Shown here piece after piece: positions 15,405 through 20,662 of a stretch of DNA of 20,662 nt. The stretch is from CAZKTS01 sp964555735 (GTDB taxonomy: Bacteria; Actinomycetota; Acidimicrobiia; IMCC26256; PALSA-555). Positions within the stretch are counted from its first letter, which is position 1, and every line of letters starts with the position of its first letter. The stretch is taken from the NCBI GenBank assembly GCA_964555735.1, contig CAZKTS010000397.1:1-20662 (forward strand), written 5' to 3'. Made by a program: the position numbers and the translations under genes. The notes under the pieces were generated by a model, which saw only the letters and a program-made list of their open reading frames with translations, was not told where the DNA came from and did no database searches.

Positions 15405-15737
15405 TCACGCGATGTCGGCGACCGGGAGCTCCCACGTGGTGGGGAGCACGTCCTGGGGACGCACTCGCTTCGGCGGCCGGCCTCGCCGACGCTTGTTGGC
15501 GAGGACCTTGCCGTTCGCCAGGAGCTCGCCGCCCCACACGCCCCACGGCTCGTGCCGGACGATCGCCGCGTCGAGGCACTCCTCGCGCACGACGCAGCCG
15601 GCACAGAAGGCCTTGGCCCGTGCGATGTCGTCGAGCGCCTCGGAGAAGAACAGCGGGGTCAGCGACGCGGCGCCGTCACGGCACCGGGCCTCGTCCCGCC
15701 AGATCTCTTCCTCGCCCCCGTACTCGATGGCGAACAT
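15405..15737 (-). CDS. whiB7: WhiB7/WblC-type transcriptional regulator
   Basis: The product is 110 residues with a good ribosome-binding site (aaggag, 15750-15745). Four cysteines (C19, C45, C48, C54) are spaced to hold a [4Fe-4S] cluster. EPWGVWGGE (about residues 63-71) is the turn that contacts the primary sigma factor. The tail KRRRGRPPK is an AT-hook, which is the mark of WhiB7 among Wbl proteins. In mycobacteria and Streptomyces WhiB7/WblC binds the housekeeping sigma factor and activates antibiotic-resistance genes at promoters with an A/T block next to the -35; it is induced by ribosome-targeting drugs and activates its own gene. The 400-base leader with an upstream frame and hairpin matches that regulation. 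The C-terminal extension after the hook (about 20 residues) is longer than in mycobacterial WhiB7. Confidence 0.88.
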   Translation of the reverse strand: MFAIEYGGEEEIWRDEARCRDGAASLTPLFFSEALDDIARAKAFCAGCVVREECLDAAIVRHEPWGVWGGELLANGKVLANKRRRGRPPKRVRPQDVLPTTWELPVADIA

Positions 15738-15761
15738 CGCTCTGCTCCTTCGTGAGTTCTC

Positions 15762-15780
15762 GCTGCTGGTGGCTGCTGGT
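15762..15780 (-). repeat. tandem ACCAGCAGC repeat in the whiB7 leader
   Basis: On the minus strand ACCAGCAGC occurs twice, one base apart, between the terminator and the whiB7 ribosome-binding site. I see no strong partner for it, and its role is unknown. Confidence 0.4.
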
Positions 15781-15819
15781 CGGTCGCGGTGCGGTCAGGT
15801 CGGTGGTGGAAGCGGCCCG

Positions 15820-15857
15820 AAACACAAGAAAGGCCGCCGGGGGTGCCCCGGCGGCCT
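15820..15857 (-). terminator. intrinsic-type terminator in the whiB7 leader
   Basis: A perfect 12-bp stem (15857-15846 with 15842-15831) closes a 3-base loop, or 11 bp with a 5-base loop. On the minus strand it is followed by ttcttgtgttt, a T-rich tract, so termination would act on the whiB7 leader. It lies about 90 bases before the whiB7 start. On the plus strand no T-tract follows. Confidence 0.75.
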
Positions 15858-15880
15858 GGTGTCTCGGTCCCCCGCAGGGG

Positions 15881-15946
15881 TTACGAGATCCGGAGGTGCC
15901 GCCGGGGCCCGGGCTTCGGGGCGGTGTTCACGCCGAGGAACGGCAT
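15881..15946 (-). CDS. short upstream reading frame (leader peptide) of whiB7
   Basis: An ATG at 15946 opens a 21-codon frame ending in TAA, 24 bases before the terminator stem. The peptide is basic and proline-rich (MPFLGVNTAPKPGPRRHLRIS). There is no ribosome-binding site directly before this ATG. The same frame can start at a GTG at 16054, which has a purine-rich site (ggaagg) 10 bases upstream and would give 57 residues. Codons 14-17 contain the ten bases that can pair with the terminator's 5' arm. Which start is used, and whether it is translated, cannot be told by eye. Confidence 0.5.
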   Translation of the reverse strand: MPFLGVNTAPKPGPRRHLRIS

Positions 15947-16133
15947 GACGATCGACCACGAGCCCCGGGTGATGGCGTACGAGCACGCGTGGGCGTGAGC
16001 GCGCGTGGTCCCGACGCCTGCCAGGTGCTGGCTGGTCGTGCGGGTGCGCTCCACTGCCTCGGTGCCTTCCTGTGCCGCTCGGCTCGGCCGAGTCGGACTC
16101 GTCGGTTCGTACGCCGCCGGTGGCGGTCGGACC

Positions 16134-16170
16134 AGGAAAGCAGGCCCCGGCCCTCGGGTCAACTCATTAA
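16134..16170 (-). promoter_or_regulatory. possible WhiB7-activated promoter of whiB7
   Basis: On the minus strand the A/T block TTAAT (16170-16166) is followed by 3 bases and then TTGACC (16162-16157), a good -35. WhiB7-activated promoters are known to carry an A/T-rich element 3 bp upstream of the -35, read by the AT-hook. The base run at a 17-base spacing (TTTCCT, 16139-16134) is a poor -10, so the start point is uncertain. Confidence 0.5.
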
Positions 16171-16187
16171 CCGGTGCCACCTACGAT
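16158..16187 (+). promoter_or_regulatory. probable leaderless promoter of the serine hydrolase gene
   Basis: TACGAT (16182-16187) fits TANNNT and ends 9 bases before the ATG at 16197. GTCAAC (16158-16163) is a possible weak -35 at 18 bases. No Shine-Dalgarno sequence is present. It overlaps the possible whiB7 promoter on the other strand. Confidence 0.45.
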
Positions 16188-16196
16188 GCACCGCCG

Positions 16197-17348
16197 ATGC
16201 CCGGCACCCCCGACCTCGGAAGAGTGGTGGAGCTGCTCGAGGAGCAGCGTGCCGCCGGGTTGCACACGTGTGCCCAGGTCTACGTCTCGCTGCACGGCGA
16301 GCCCGTCCTCGACGCCGCGATCGGCGAGTCGATCCCCGGACGCCCCCTCCGCACCGACGACGTCATGCTCTGGTACTCGTCCGGCAAGCCCTGGACCACC
16401 GTCGCCGTGCTCCAGCTCTGGCAGCAGGGCCGGCTCGGGCTCGACGATCTCGTGCGCGACTACGTCGACGACTGGGGCAACGGCAAGGAGCGCGTCACGC
16501 TCCGCCACGTCCTGACCCACACCGGCGGCTTTCCGATGCCCGGCGATCCGGCGTTCGACGCCGACATCACCTGGGAGGAGTCGGTCGCCATGACAGCCGC
16601 CGCCCCGGCCCTCTGGGAGCCGGGCACCGCAGCGGGCTACCACCCGGCAAGCGGCTGGCGGGTCCTGGGCGCCGTCGTCGAGCGCGTCGACGGCCGCCGG
16701 ATCGACCGCTACCTGCGCGAGGAGGTCGCGGCGCCGCTCGGGTTGGAGCGATCCTTCCTCGGCGTGCCGCTCGAAGAGCAAGCCGCCCTCGGCGACGCGC
16801 TCGTGCCGGTCGTCTGGTCGGGGCACCGGCTCCCGCGCTTCGACGACGACGGCAGCATCTCCATGGCCGAGTACCGCATCGACCGGATCCACAACGAGCC
16901 TTGGCACCGAGCGAAGGTCGAGCCCGGCGGCGGCATGCGCGGCCCCGCACGCGAGCTCGGCCGGTTCTACGAGTCCCTGCTCGGCTTCGGCCCTCCCGTC
17001 CTCGACACGACGACGACCGAGGCGATGATCGCCACGCACCGTCGGGGCGTGAAGGACGTCACCTTCGGCAACCGCATCCCGTGGGGTCTCGGCGTGCAGG
17101 TGGAGTTCACCGGTGGCACCGGGCACCGCGCCTTCGGGCACGGGGGCATGGCGTCGTCGCGTGGCCTCGCCGACCCGGACGTCGGCCTGGTGTTCGCGGT
17201 CGTCGCCAACGGTCTCGCGGGCTACGTCGACGCCGAGACGCGCGTCATCGACATCACCGACGCCATCTACTCGGCCCTCGGTGACGACGTCGCCCGGCAC
17301 CGCAAGCCGGTCCGGTCGGCCCGTCAGGCACTCGGGCTCAGCACCTGA
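16197..17348 (+). CDS. beta-lactamase-family (class C/esterase-type) serine hydrolase
   Basis: The product is 383 residues. The frame is open upstream to 16005, but the ATG at 16197 directly follows a TACGAT -10 element and gives the usual family length. The nucleophile motif is S61-S-G-K64 in LWYSSGKPWT; the second motif is Y148-H-P rather than the common Y-x-N; the third is H315-G-G in FGHGGM, replacing the K-T-G of true beta-lactamases. HVLTHTGGFP is the conserved strand typical of esterase-like members. No signal peptide is seen, so it is probably cytoplasmic. Hydrolysis of an ester or amide is expected; antibiotic breakdown is not implied, although it sits divergent from the whiB7 leader. 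Confidence 0.88.
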   Translation: MPGTPDLGRVVELLEEQRAAGLHTCAQVYVSLHGEPVLDAAIGESIPGRPLRTDDVMLWYSSGKPWTTVAVLQLWQQGRLGLDDLVRDYVDDWGNGKERVTLRHVLTHTGGFPMPGDPAFDADITWEESVAMTAAAPALWEPGTAAGYHPASGWRVLGAVVERVDGRRIDRYLREEVAAPLGLERSFLGVPLEEQAALGDALVPVVWSGHRLPRFDDDGSISMAEYRIDRIHNEPWHRAKVEPGGGMRGPARELGRFYESLLGFGPPVLDTTTTEAMIATHRRGVKDVTFGNRIPWGLGVQVEFTGGTGHRAFGHGGMASSRGLADPDVGLVFAVVANGLAGYVDAETRVIDITDAIYSALGDDVARHRKPVRSARQALGLST

Positions 17349-17358
17349 CGCCTCCTCA

Positions 17359-17379
17359 GGGTGCGCACAGGTCGCACCC
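17359..17379 (+). terminator. weak hairpin after the serine hydrolase gene
   Basis: Seven-base arms (GGGTGCG and CGCACCC) flank a 7-base loop, 11 bases after the stop at 17348. There is no T-tract, so this is only a candidate. Confidence 0.35.
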
Positions 17380-17450
17380 CGCATGATCACCGACGCCGGA
17401 CCGGCACCCGGGACGTTCCCGGACGCACACGACGAGGAGAGCGCCATCCA

Positions 17451-18458
17451 ATGCGAGAGCGACCGATGCGGGGACGACTGATCGGAGCGGCGATGGCGAC
17501 CGCGGCGTTGGTGCTCGGGATCGCCGCACCCGCCGCGGCGCACGGCGACGAGGGCACCGACACGGGCGTCGACGAGACCCACCTGCCCATCGGCGAGACG
17601 ACGACCGAGCCGACGGTCGGTGGTCTCTGGACCTGTCGCGAGACCTACACCGAAGCGCCCGGCGCGCAGACCGAGGGTGCGTGGATCAACGGCGACGGCA
17701 CGTACGACCGGACCAAGAAGGCCACCGTCGACGGCAGCGTCGACTGGCCGAACGCGAAGTTCACCGTCACCAAGGAGGACGGAACGCGGGTCTTCACCAC
17801 CAACGCCCTCCCGACCGACCACACGACGGGCGTCTTCCCGGTCTCACCCGACGACGACGCGTATCAAGTCGACCGGAACCCGAACAGCATCTCGGAGCAG
17901 TCGATCAGCTTCTCGGTGCCGCTCACGCCGACGGTCGCCGACGAACCCTCCTGCGTGGGCGGCGAGGTCGGGATCCTCAAGTCCGGCGTCGCGCTCTTCA
18001 ATGCGGTCGACGCCGGCGGACGCGACGCGGTGGCGTACGAGGTGCAGGACGACTGCGACGGCCACCCACAGCAGGCGGGGCTGTACCACTACCACTCGGT
18101 GTCGCGATGCGTGCTCGCCGACCTCGACTCGGGCACCGGCCAGTCGAAGCTGATCGGCTGGGCGTTCGACGGGTTCGGCATCTACGGACCGCGCGACGCC
18201 GACGGCAACGAGCTCACCAGTGCCGATCTCGACGAGTGCCACGGCACGACGAGCCGGGTGAAGTTCAACGGGAAGTGGCAGACGATCTACCACTACGTCG
18301 CGACGGTCGACTACCCGTACACGGTCGGTTGCTTCCGCGGGACGTCCGGCGTCCAGGGTCCGCTCGGCGGGACCGAGGGCACCGGCCAGCAGGCCGGTGC
18401 TCCGGGCGCGCCGCAGGGGCGGCCGAGCGGCCCGCCGCCTCCGCCGCCCGGCGCGTGA
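17451..18458 (+). CDS. exported YHYH-domain protein
   Basis: The product is 335 residues from the ATG at 17451, with a gaggag site about 13 bases upstream; an ATG at 17466 is an alternative. The signal peptide has a basic start (RPMRGR), a hydrophobic core and APAAAHG as a likely cleavage region. The mature domain carries the name-giving motif in GLYHYHS (near residue 208) and a second histidine cluster in IYHYVATVDYPYTVGCFRGT near the C-terminus, with GWAFDGFGIYGP between them. Six cysteines could form disulfides. A glycine/proline-rich tail (about 40 residues, ending PPPPPPGA) follows. YHYH proteins are extracytoplasmic and often metal-associated by residue content, but their activity is not established. 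Confidence 0.85.
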   Translation: MRERPMRGRLIGAAMATAALVLGIAAPAAAHGDEGTDTGVDETHLPIGETTTEPTVGGLWTCRETYTEAPGAQTEGAWINGDGTYDRTKKATVDGSVDWPNAKFTVTKEDGTRVFTTNALPTDHTTGVFPVSPDDDAYQVDRNPNSISEQSISFSVPLTPTVADEPSCVGGEVGILKSGVALFNAVDAGGRDAVAYEVQDDCDGHPQQAGLYHYHSVSRCVLADLDSGTGQSKLIGWAFDGFGIYGPRDADGNELTSADLDECHGTTSRVKFNGKWQTIYHYVATVDYPYTVGCFRGTSGVQGPLGGTEGTGQQAGAPGAPQGRPSGPPPPPPGA

Positions 18459-18473
18459 CGCGAAGGCCTGCGC

Positions 18474-19256
18474 TCAGCGACCGGCGATGAGCGCGAGCAG
18501 CCGCTCGTGCACCGCCGGCGGCGCGGCCACCACGTCGCCGCTGGTGAGCCACGCGGTGTCGTTGCCGGCCCAGTCGGTGACGATGCCGCCGGCCTCGCGC
18601 ACGAGGACGCCCCCCGCCGCGACGTCCCACGGTCCGAGCGCCTGCTCGAAGTAGCCGTCGAACACGCCCGCCGCGCTCCACGAAAGATCGAGGCTCGCGG
18701 CGCCGGCGCGGCGGAGGTCCTCGAGTGCGCGCAGCGCCCGTTCGAAGACGGGGAGGTACTCGTCGAGGCGCTCGCGCTTCTTGCGGAACGGGAAGCCGGT
18801 GGCGCAGATCGCCTCGGCGACGGGCCGGTCGCTCACCGCGATCGGTGTGCCGTTCCGGAACGCACCACCGCCGAGGCGCGCCGTGTAGCAGTCGCCGAGG
18901 AACGGCGCGTCGACCACACCGACCACGGGGCGGTCGCCCTCGACGAGGGCGATCGACACCCCGACGATGGGGAACCCGTGCACGAAGTTGGCCGTGCCGT
19001 CGAGTGGGTCCACGAGCCAGCGACGCTCGGCCTGCTCCCCGCCTTCTTCCTCGCCCACGACCGGGATGTCGGGAGACGCAGCCGCGAGCACGGCGCGGAT
19101 GGCGCGCTCGCTCGCCAGGTCGGCATCGCTGACCCAGTCACCCGGGTTCTTGGCCTGGACGTTGCGAGCGGCACCGAACGCGTCGCGCACCACCGCCGCG
19201 CCGGCCCGCGCGGCGTCGACCGCAGCCGCGAGCAAGCCGTCGAGGTCGACGCTCAC
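18474..19256 (-). CDS. inositol-monophosphatase-family phosphatase (downstream copy)
   Basis: The product is 260 residues, typical of the family. The GTG at 19256 overlaps the stop of the upstream copy (GTGA). The metal-binding set is complete: D44 and D46 in WVSDAD, E69-E70 in VVGEEEGG, D83, D86 in DPLDGTANF, and D211 in GPWDVAAGG. Expected chemistry is Mg-dependent hydrolysis of a sugar or polyol phosphate. In actinobacteria this superfamily includes inositol monophosphatase (SuhB, ImpA), CysQ and the histidinol-phosphatase HisN, and the sequence alone does not separate them, though it looks most SuhB-like. It is the last gene of an overlapping set with a molybdopterin oxidoreductase and a second phosphatase. 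Confidence 0.92.
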   Translation of the reverse strand: MSVDLDGLLAAAVDAARAGAAVVRDAFGAARNVQAKNPGDWVSDADLASERAIRAVLAAASPDIPVVGEEEGGEQAERRWLVDPLDGTANFVHGFPIVGVSIALVEGDRPVVGVVDAPFLGDCYTARLGGGAFRNGTPIAVSDRPVAEAICATGFPFRKKRERLDEYLPVFERALRALEDLRRAGAASLDLSWSAAGVFDGYFEQALGPWDVAAGGVLVREAGGIVTDWAGNDTAWLTSGDVVAAPPAVHERLLALIAGR

Positions 19257-20023
19257 GCGGCCGGTCCGGTCTCGGCCGCGAGGAAGCCCGCGAGCTCGGG
19301 AGTTCCGGCGGCGGCGAGCGTGCGGCGCGCGTCGGGGTCATCGGTCACGAGCTCGCGTCCGGCCGCGTCGACGACGACCGCACCCGCCTCCGTGCAGACC
19401 AGCAGGCCGCCCAGGTAGTCCCAGGGCGCGTGCCCGTCGGCCAAGGTGTCGAGGTAGCCGTCGACCCGACCGGCAGCGACGTCGCACAGCGTGAGCGCCG
19501 CGGAGCCCAGCGCGCGGAACTGCTTCCACGGGAGGCGGCGGCGAGGGGTGCCCGCCACCCCGATGAGTCCGTCCTCCACGCGACGCGCGGTCGACGGGAC
19601 GAGCCGCCGTCGCTCGCCGCCAGCACCGGTGACCCACGCTCCGCCACCTCGGGTGGCGGTGAACTGCTCGCCGGTGGCCTGGTTGGCGACGAGCGCGATG
19701 CGCGGGCCGTCGCCGTCGAGCGCGCAGAGCGAGATGGCCCAGTAGGGGATCTCGCGCGCGCAGTTGGTCGAGCCATCGACGGGATCGAGCACCACCGTGA
19801 TCTCGGCATCGCTCGGGCCGGTCACGCCGGACTCCTCGCTCACCACGCGCAGACCGGCATCGTGGAGGAGCGGGACGATGGCATCGTCGGCGACGAGGTC
19901 GAGCGCGTACTGGCCCGCGCGCTCGGTGCGGGCGCGACGGTCGGCGCCCTGGAGGGGCGCGAGCACGGCGCGCTGGACCTCGGCTGCGGCGCGGAACACC
20001 TCGAGCAGGTCGGTGTCGTTCAT
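19253..20023 (-). CDS. inositol-monophosphatase-family phosphatase (upstream copy)
   Basis: The product is 256 residues. The ATG at 20023 overlaps the stop of the oxidoreductase gene (ATGA); the longer frame to 20446 lies inside that gene and is rejected. Family residues present are E63-E64 in SEESG, D80 and D83 in DPVDGSTN, and W201-D202 in APWDYLGG. The first acidic site (DLVADDAIV) differs slightly from the downstream copy. It has low similarity to its neighbour apart from these motifs, so the two are old paralogues rather than a recent duplication. Substrate unknown; ImpA-like inositol phosphatase or histidinol phosphatase are possibilities. Confidence 0.88.
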   Translation of the reverse strand: MNDTDLLEVFRAAAEVQRAVLAPLQGADRRARTERAGQYALDLVADDAIVPLLHDAGLRVVSEESGVTGPSDAEITVVLDPVDGSTNCAREIPYWAISLCALDGDGPRIALVANQATGEQFTATRGGGAWVTGAGGERRRLVPSTARRVEDGLIGVAGTPRRRLPWKQFRALGSAALTLCDVAAGRVDGYLDTLADGHAPWDYLGGLLVCTEAGAVVVDAAGRELVTDDPDARRTLAAAGTPELAGFLAAETGPAA

Positions 20024-20661
20024 GCGTCGGCCGCGCTGATCGTCACGAGGGCGGTGTAGTCGGGTACACCCGACGGGCCGTCGCGTCGTCCCATCGGCAA
20101 CAGCACGTTGCCTTCGGGGAACATCACCTGGACGTTGCCCGGGGCGATCGGCGCCACGAACACCCGGCCGGCGAGCTGGCCATGGTCGGAGCGCACGAGC
20201 ACGGGCGCACCATCGCGCAGGCCGAGCCGGTCCGAGTCGTCGGCCGCGAGCATCACCGAGTCGCGGTGGGCACCCGTCAGCGGATCGCGGTCGGCGAACA
20301 CCATCGTGTTGAACTGCTTGCCCCGCCGGGTCGACAGACGCAGGCGGCCGTCGTCGTCGCGCGCCGGCGGCCGGACCGCGCGGAAGTGACCCTTGCCGTC
20401 GGGGGTCGGGAACACGCCGTCGGCGCACAGGCGTGCGCCACCCCACTGCACCGTGTCGCCGGTGGCCTGCAGCGCCTCGATGCCGTCGTAGGCAGGCACG
20501 ACGCGAGCGATCTCCTCGCGGATCTCCTCACCCGAGTCGAAGGCGATGAGATGGGCCCGGTCGGGATCGACTCGCCGCGCGACATCGACGAAGATCCTCC
20601 ACTCGCTGCGCGCCTCCCCGGCCCGCGGCCCGCGAATCTGCGGACTGAAGGCGATCCGCCG
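20020..20661 (-). CDS. C-terminal part of a molybdopterin oxidoreductase (formate-dehydrogenase-like)
   Basis: The gene runs in from the right window edge, and only the last 213 codons are visible. Near the edge it reads ARSEWRIFVDVARRVDP, and the last 110 residues form the molybdopterin-dinucleotide-binding domain: KQFNTMVFADRDPLTGAHRD, LGLRDGAPVLVRS, PIAPGNVQVMFPEGNVLLP. The gapped motifs match the FdhF/YdeP-type single-subunit oxidoreductases. The active-site and iron-sulfur parts lie outside the window, so the substrate (formate or other) cannot be confirmed. Its stop overlaps the start of a phosphatase gene by four bases, so at least these three genes are translated as one unit. Confidence 0.85.
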   Translation of the reverse strand, partial: RRIAFSPQIRGPRAGEARSEWRIFVDVARRVDPDRAHLIAFDSGEEIREEIARVVPAYDGIEALQATGDTVQWGGARLCADGVFPTPDGKGHFRAVRPPARDDDGRLRLSTRRGKQFNTMVFADRDPLTGAHRDSVMLAADDSDRLGLRDGAPVLVRSDHGQLAGRVFVAPIAPGNVQVMFPEGNVLLPMGRRDGPSGVPDYTALVTISAADA

Positions 20662-20662
20662 C

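Larger units (their letters stand above)
15738..16162 (-). promoter_or_regulatory. long whiB7 leader with probable ribosome-controlled attenuator
   Basis: About 400 bases without a conventional gene separate the promoter region from whiB7. In transcript order it contains an upstream reading frame ending at 15881, a small stem (15880-15870), the terminator hairpin 15857-15831 with a T-rich tail, about 80 bases including a tandem ACCAGCAGC repeat (15780-15762), and the whiB7 ribosome-binding site. Bases 15907-15898 (CCCCGGCGGC), inside codons 14-17 of the short upstream frame, can pair over 10 bp with the 5' arm of the terminator (15855-15846). A ribosome that passes along the frame would mask them and let the terminator form; one held early would leave them free and give read-through. 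Pairing is seen; function is inferred from known whiB7/wblC attenuation. Confidence 0.65.

Noticed and set aside
15947..16180. The 99-residue minus-strand frame starting at 16180 as a real protein
   Set aside because: Its start lies upstream of the possible -35 element and no family resemblance is seen. Only its last part is kept, as a leader frame.
15383..17284. A 633-residue plus-strand frame across whiB7, its leader and the hydrolase gene
   Set aside because: It is Arg/Ala/Pro-rich and antisense or out of frame to clearly coding genes with recognised motifs.
20024..20446. N-terminal extension of the upstream phosphatase
   Set aside because: This segment is inside the molybdopterin oxidoreductase in another frame, and the ATGA overlap at 20020-20023 marks the start.
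1..20662. CRISPR array, insertion sequence, integrase or attachment site
   Set aside because: I saw no regularly spaced repeats, transposase or integrase motifs. The tRNA-Val has no duplicated 3' end nearby that I could find.

Overview
The window looks like a chromosomal segment from a high-GC (roughly 70% by eye) Gram-positive actinobacterium. The WhiB-type iron-sulfur regulator at 15405-15737 is the strongest taxonomic marker, since Wbl proteins are confined to Actinomycetota and their phages. An SCO6745-family protein and a DUF7144-type membrane protein also fit. Frequent GTG starts, 4-base stop/start overlaps and several probable leaderless starts suggest a deep actinobacterial lineage such as Acidimicrobiia, but that is inference. 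I see no mobile element, phage gene or CRISPR array; both ends cut through genes.

Layout. 1-1831: 3' part of an AddA/RecB-like helicase-nuclease. 1809-3959 (minus): a CrtC/AttH-like protein followed 3 bases later by an exported protein. 4030-8102 (plus): a DUF2207-like membrane protein, a flavodoxin-fold protein and a PAS-GGDEF-EAL cyclic-di-GMP enzyme. 8201-10046: a small four-helix membrane protein, a GNAT acetyltransferase (minus) behind a 28-base perfect inverted repeat, and a membrane protein. 10115-11940 (minus): a DesK/NarL-type two-component pair. 12196-14657: a RibD/DHFR-like reductase, an SCO6745-family protein coupled to a YjbR-like protein (minus), a tRNA-Val (minus) and a stand-alone cyclic-nucleotide-binding domain. 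14651-15737 (minus): an exported two-cysteine protein downstream of a WhiB7-type regulator. 16197-18458 (plus): a beta-lactamase-family serine hydrolase and an exported YHYH-domain protein. 18474-20662 (minus): the C-terminal part of a molybdopterin oxidoreductase followed by two overlapping inositol-monophosphatase-family genes.

The most interesting element is the roughly 400-base leader upstream of the whiB7-like gene. It holds a short upstream reading frame and a strong hairpin followed by a T-rich tract on the minus strand. Ten bases inside the last codons of the upstream frame are an exact copy of the 3' arm of that hairpin, so they can pair with its 5' arm instead. This is the layout of a ribosome-controlled transcription attenuator. 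An A/T block lies exactly 3 bp upstream of a TTGACC -35-like element, as known for WhiB7-activated promoters, and it lies back to back with the probable leaderless promoter of the serine hydrolase gene. The attenuator reading is inference from pairing and from what is known of whiB7/wblC.
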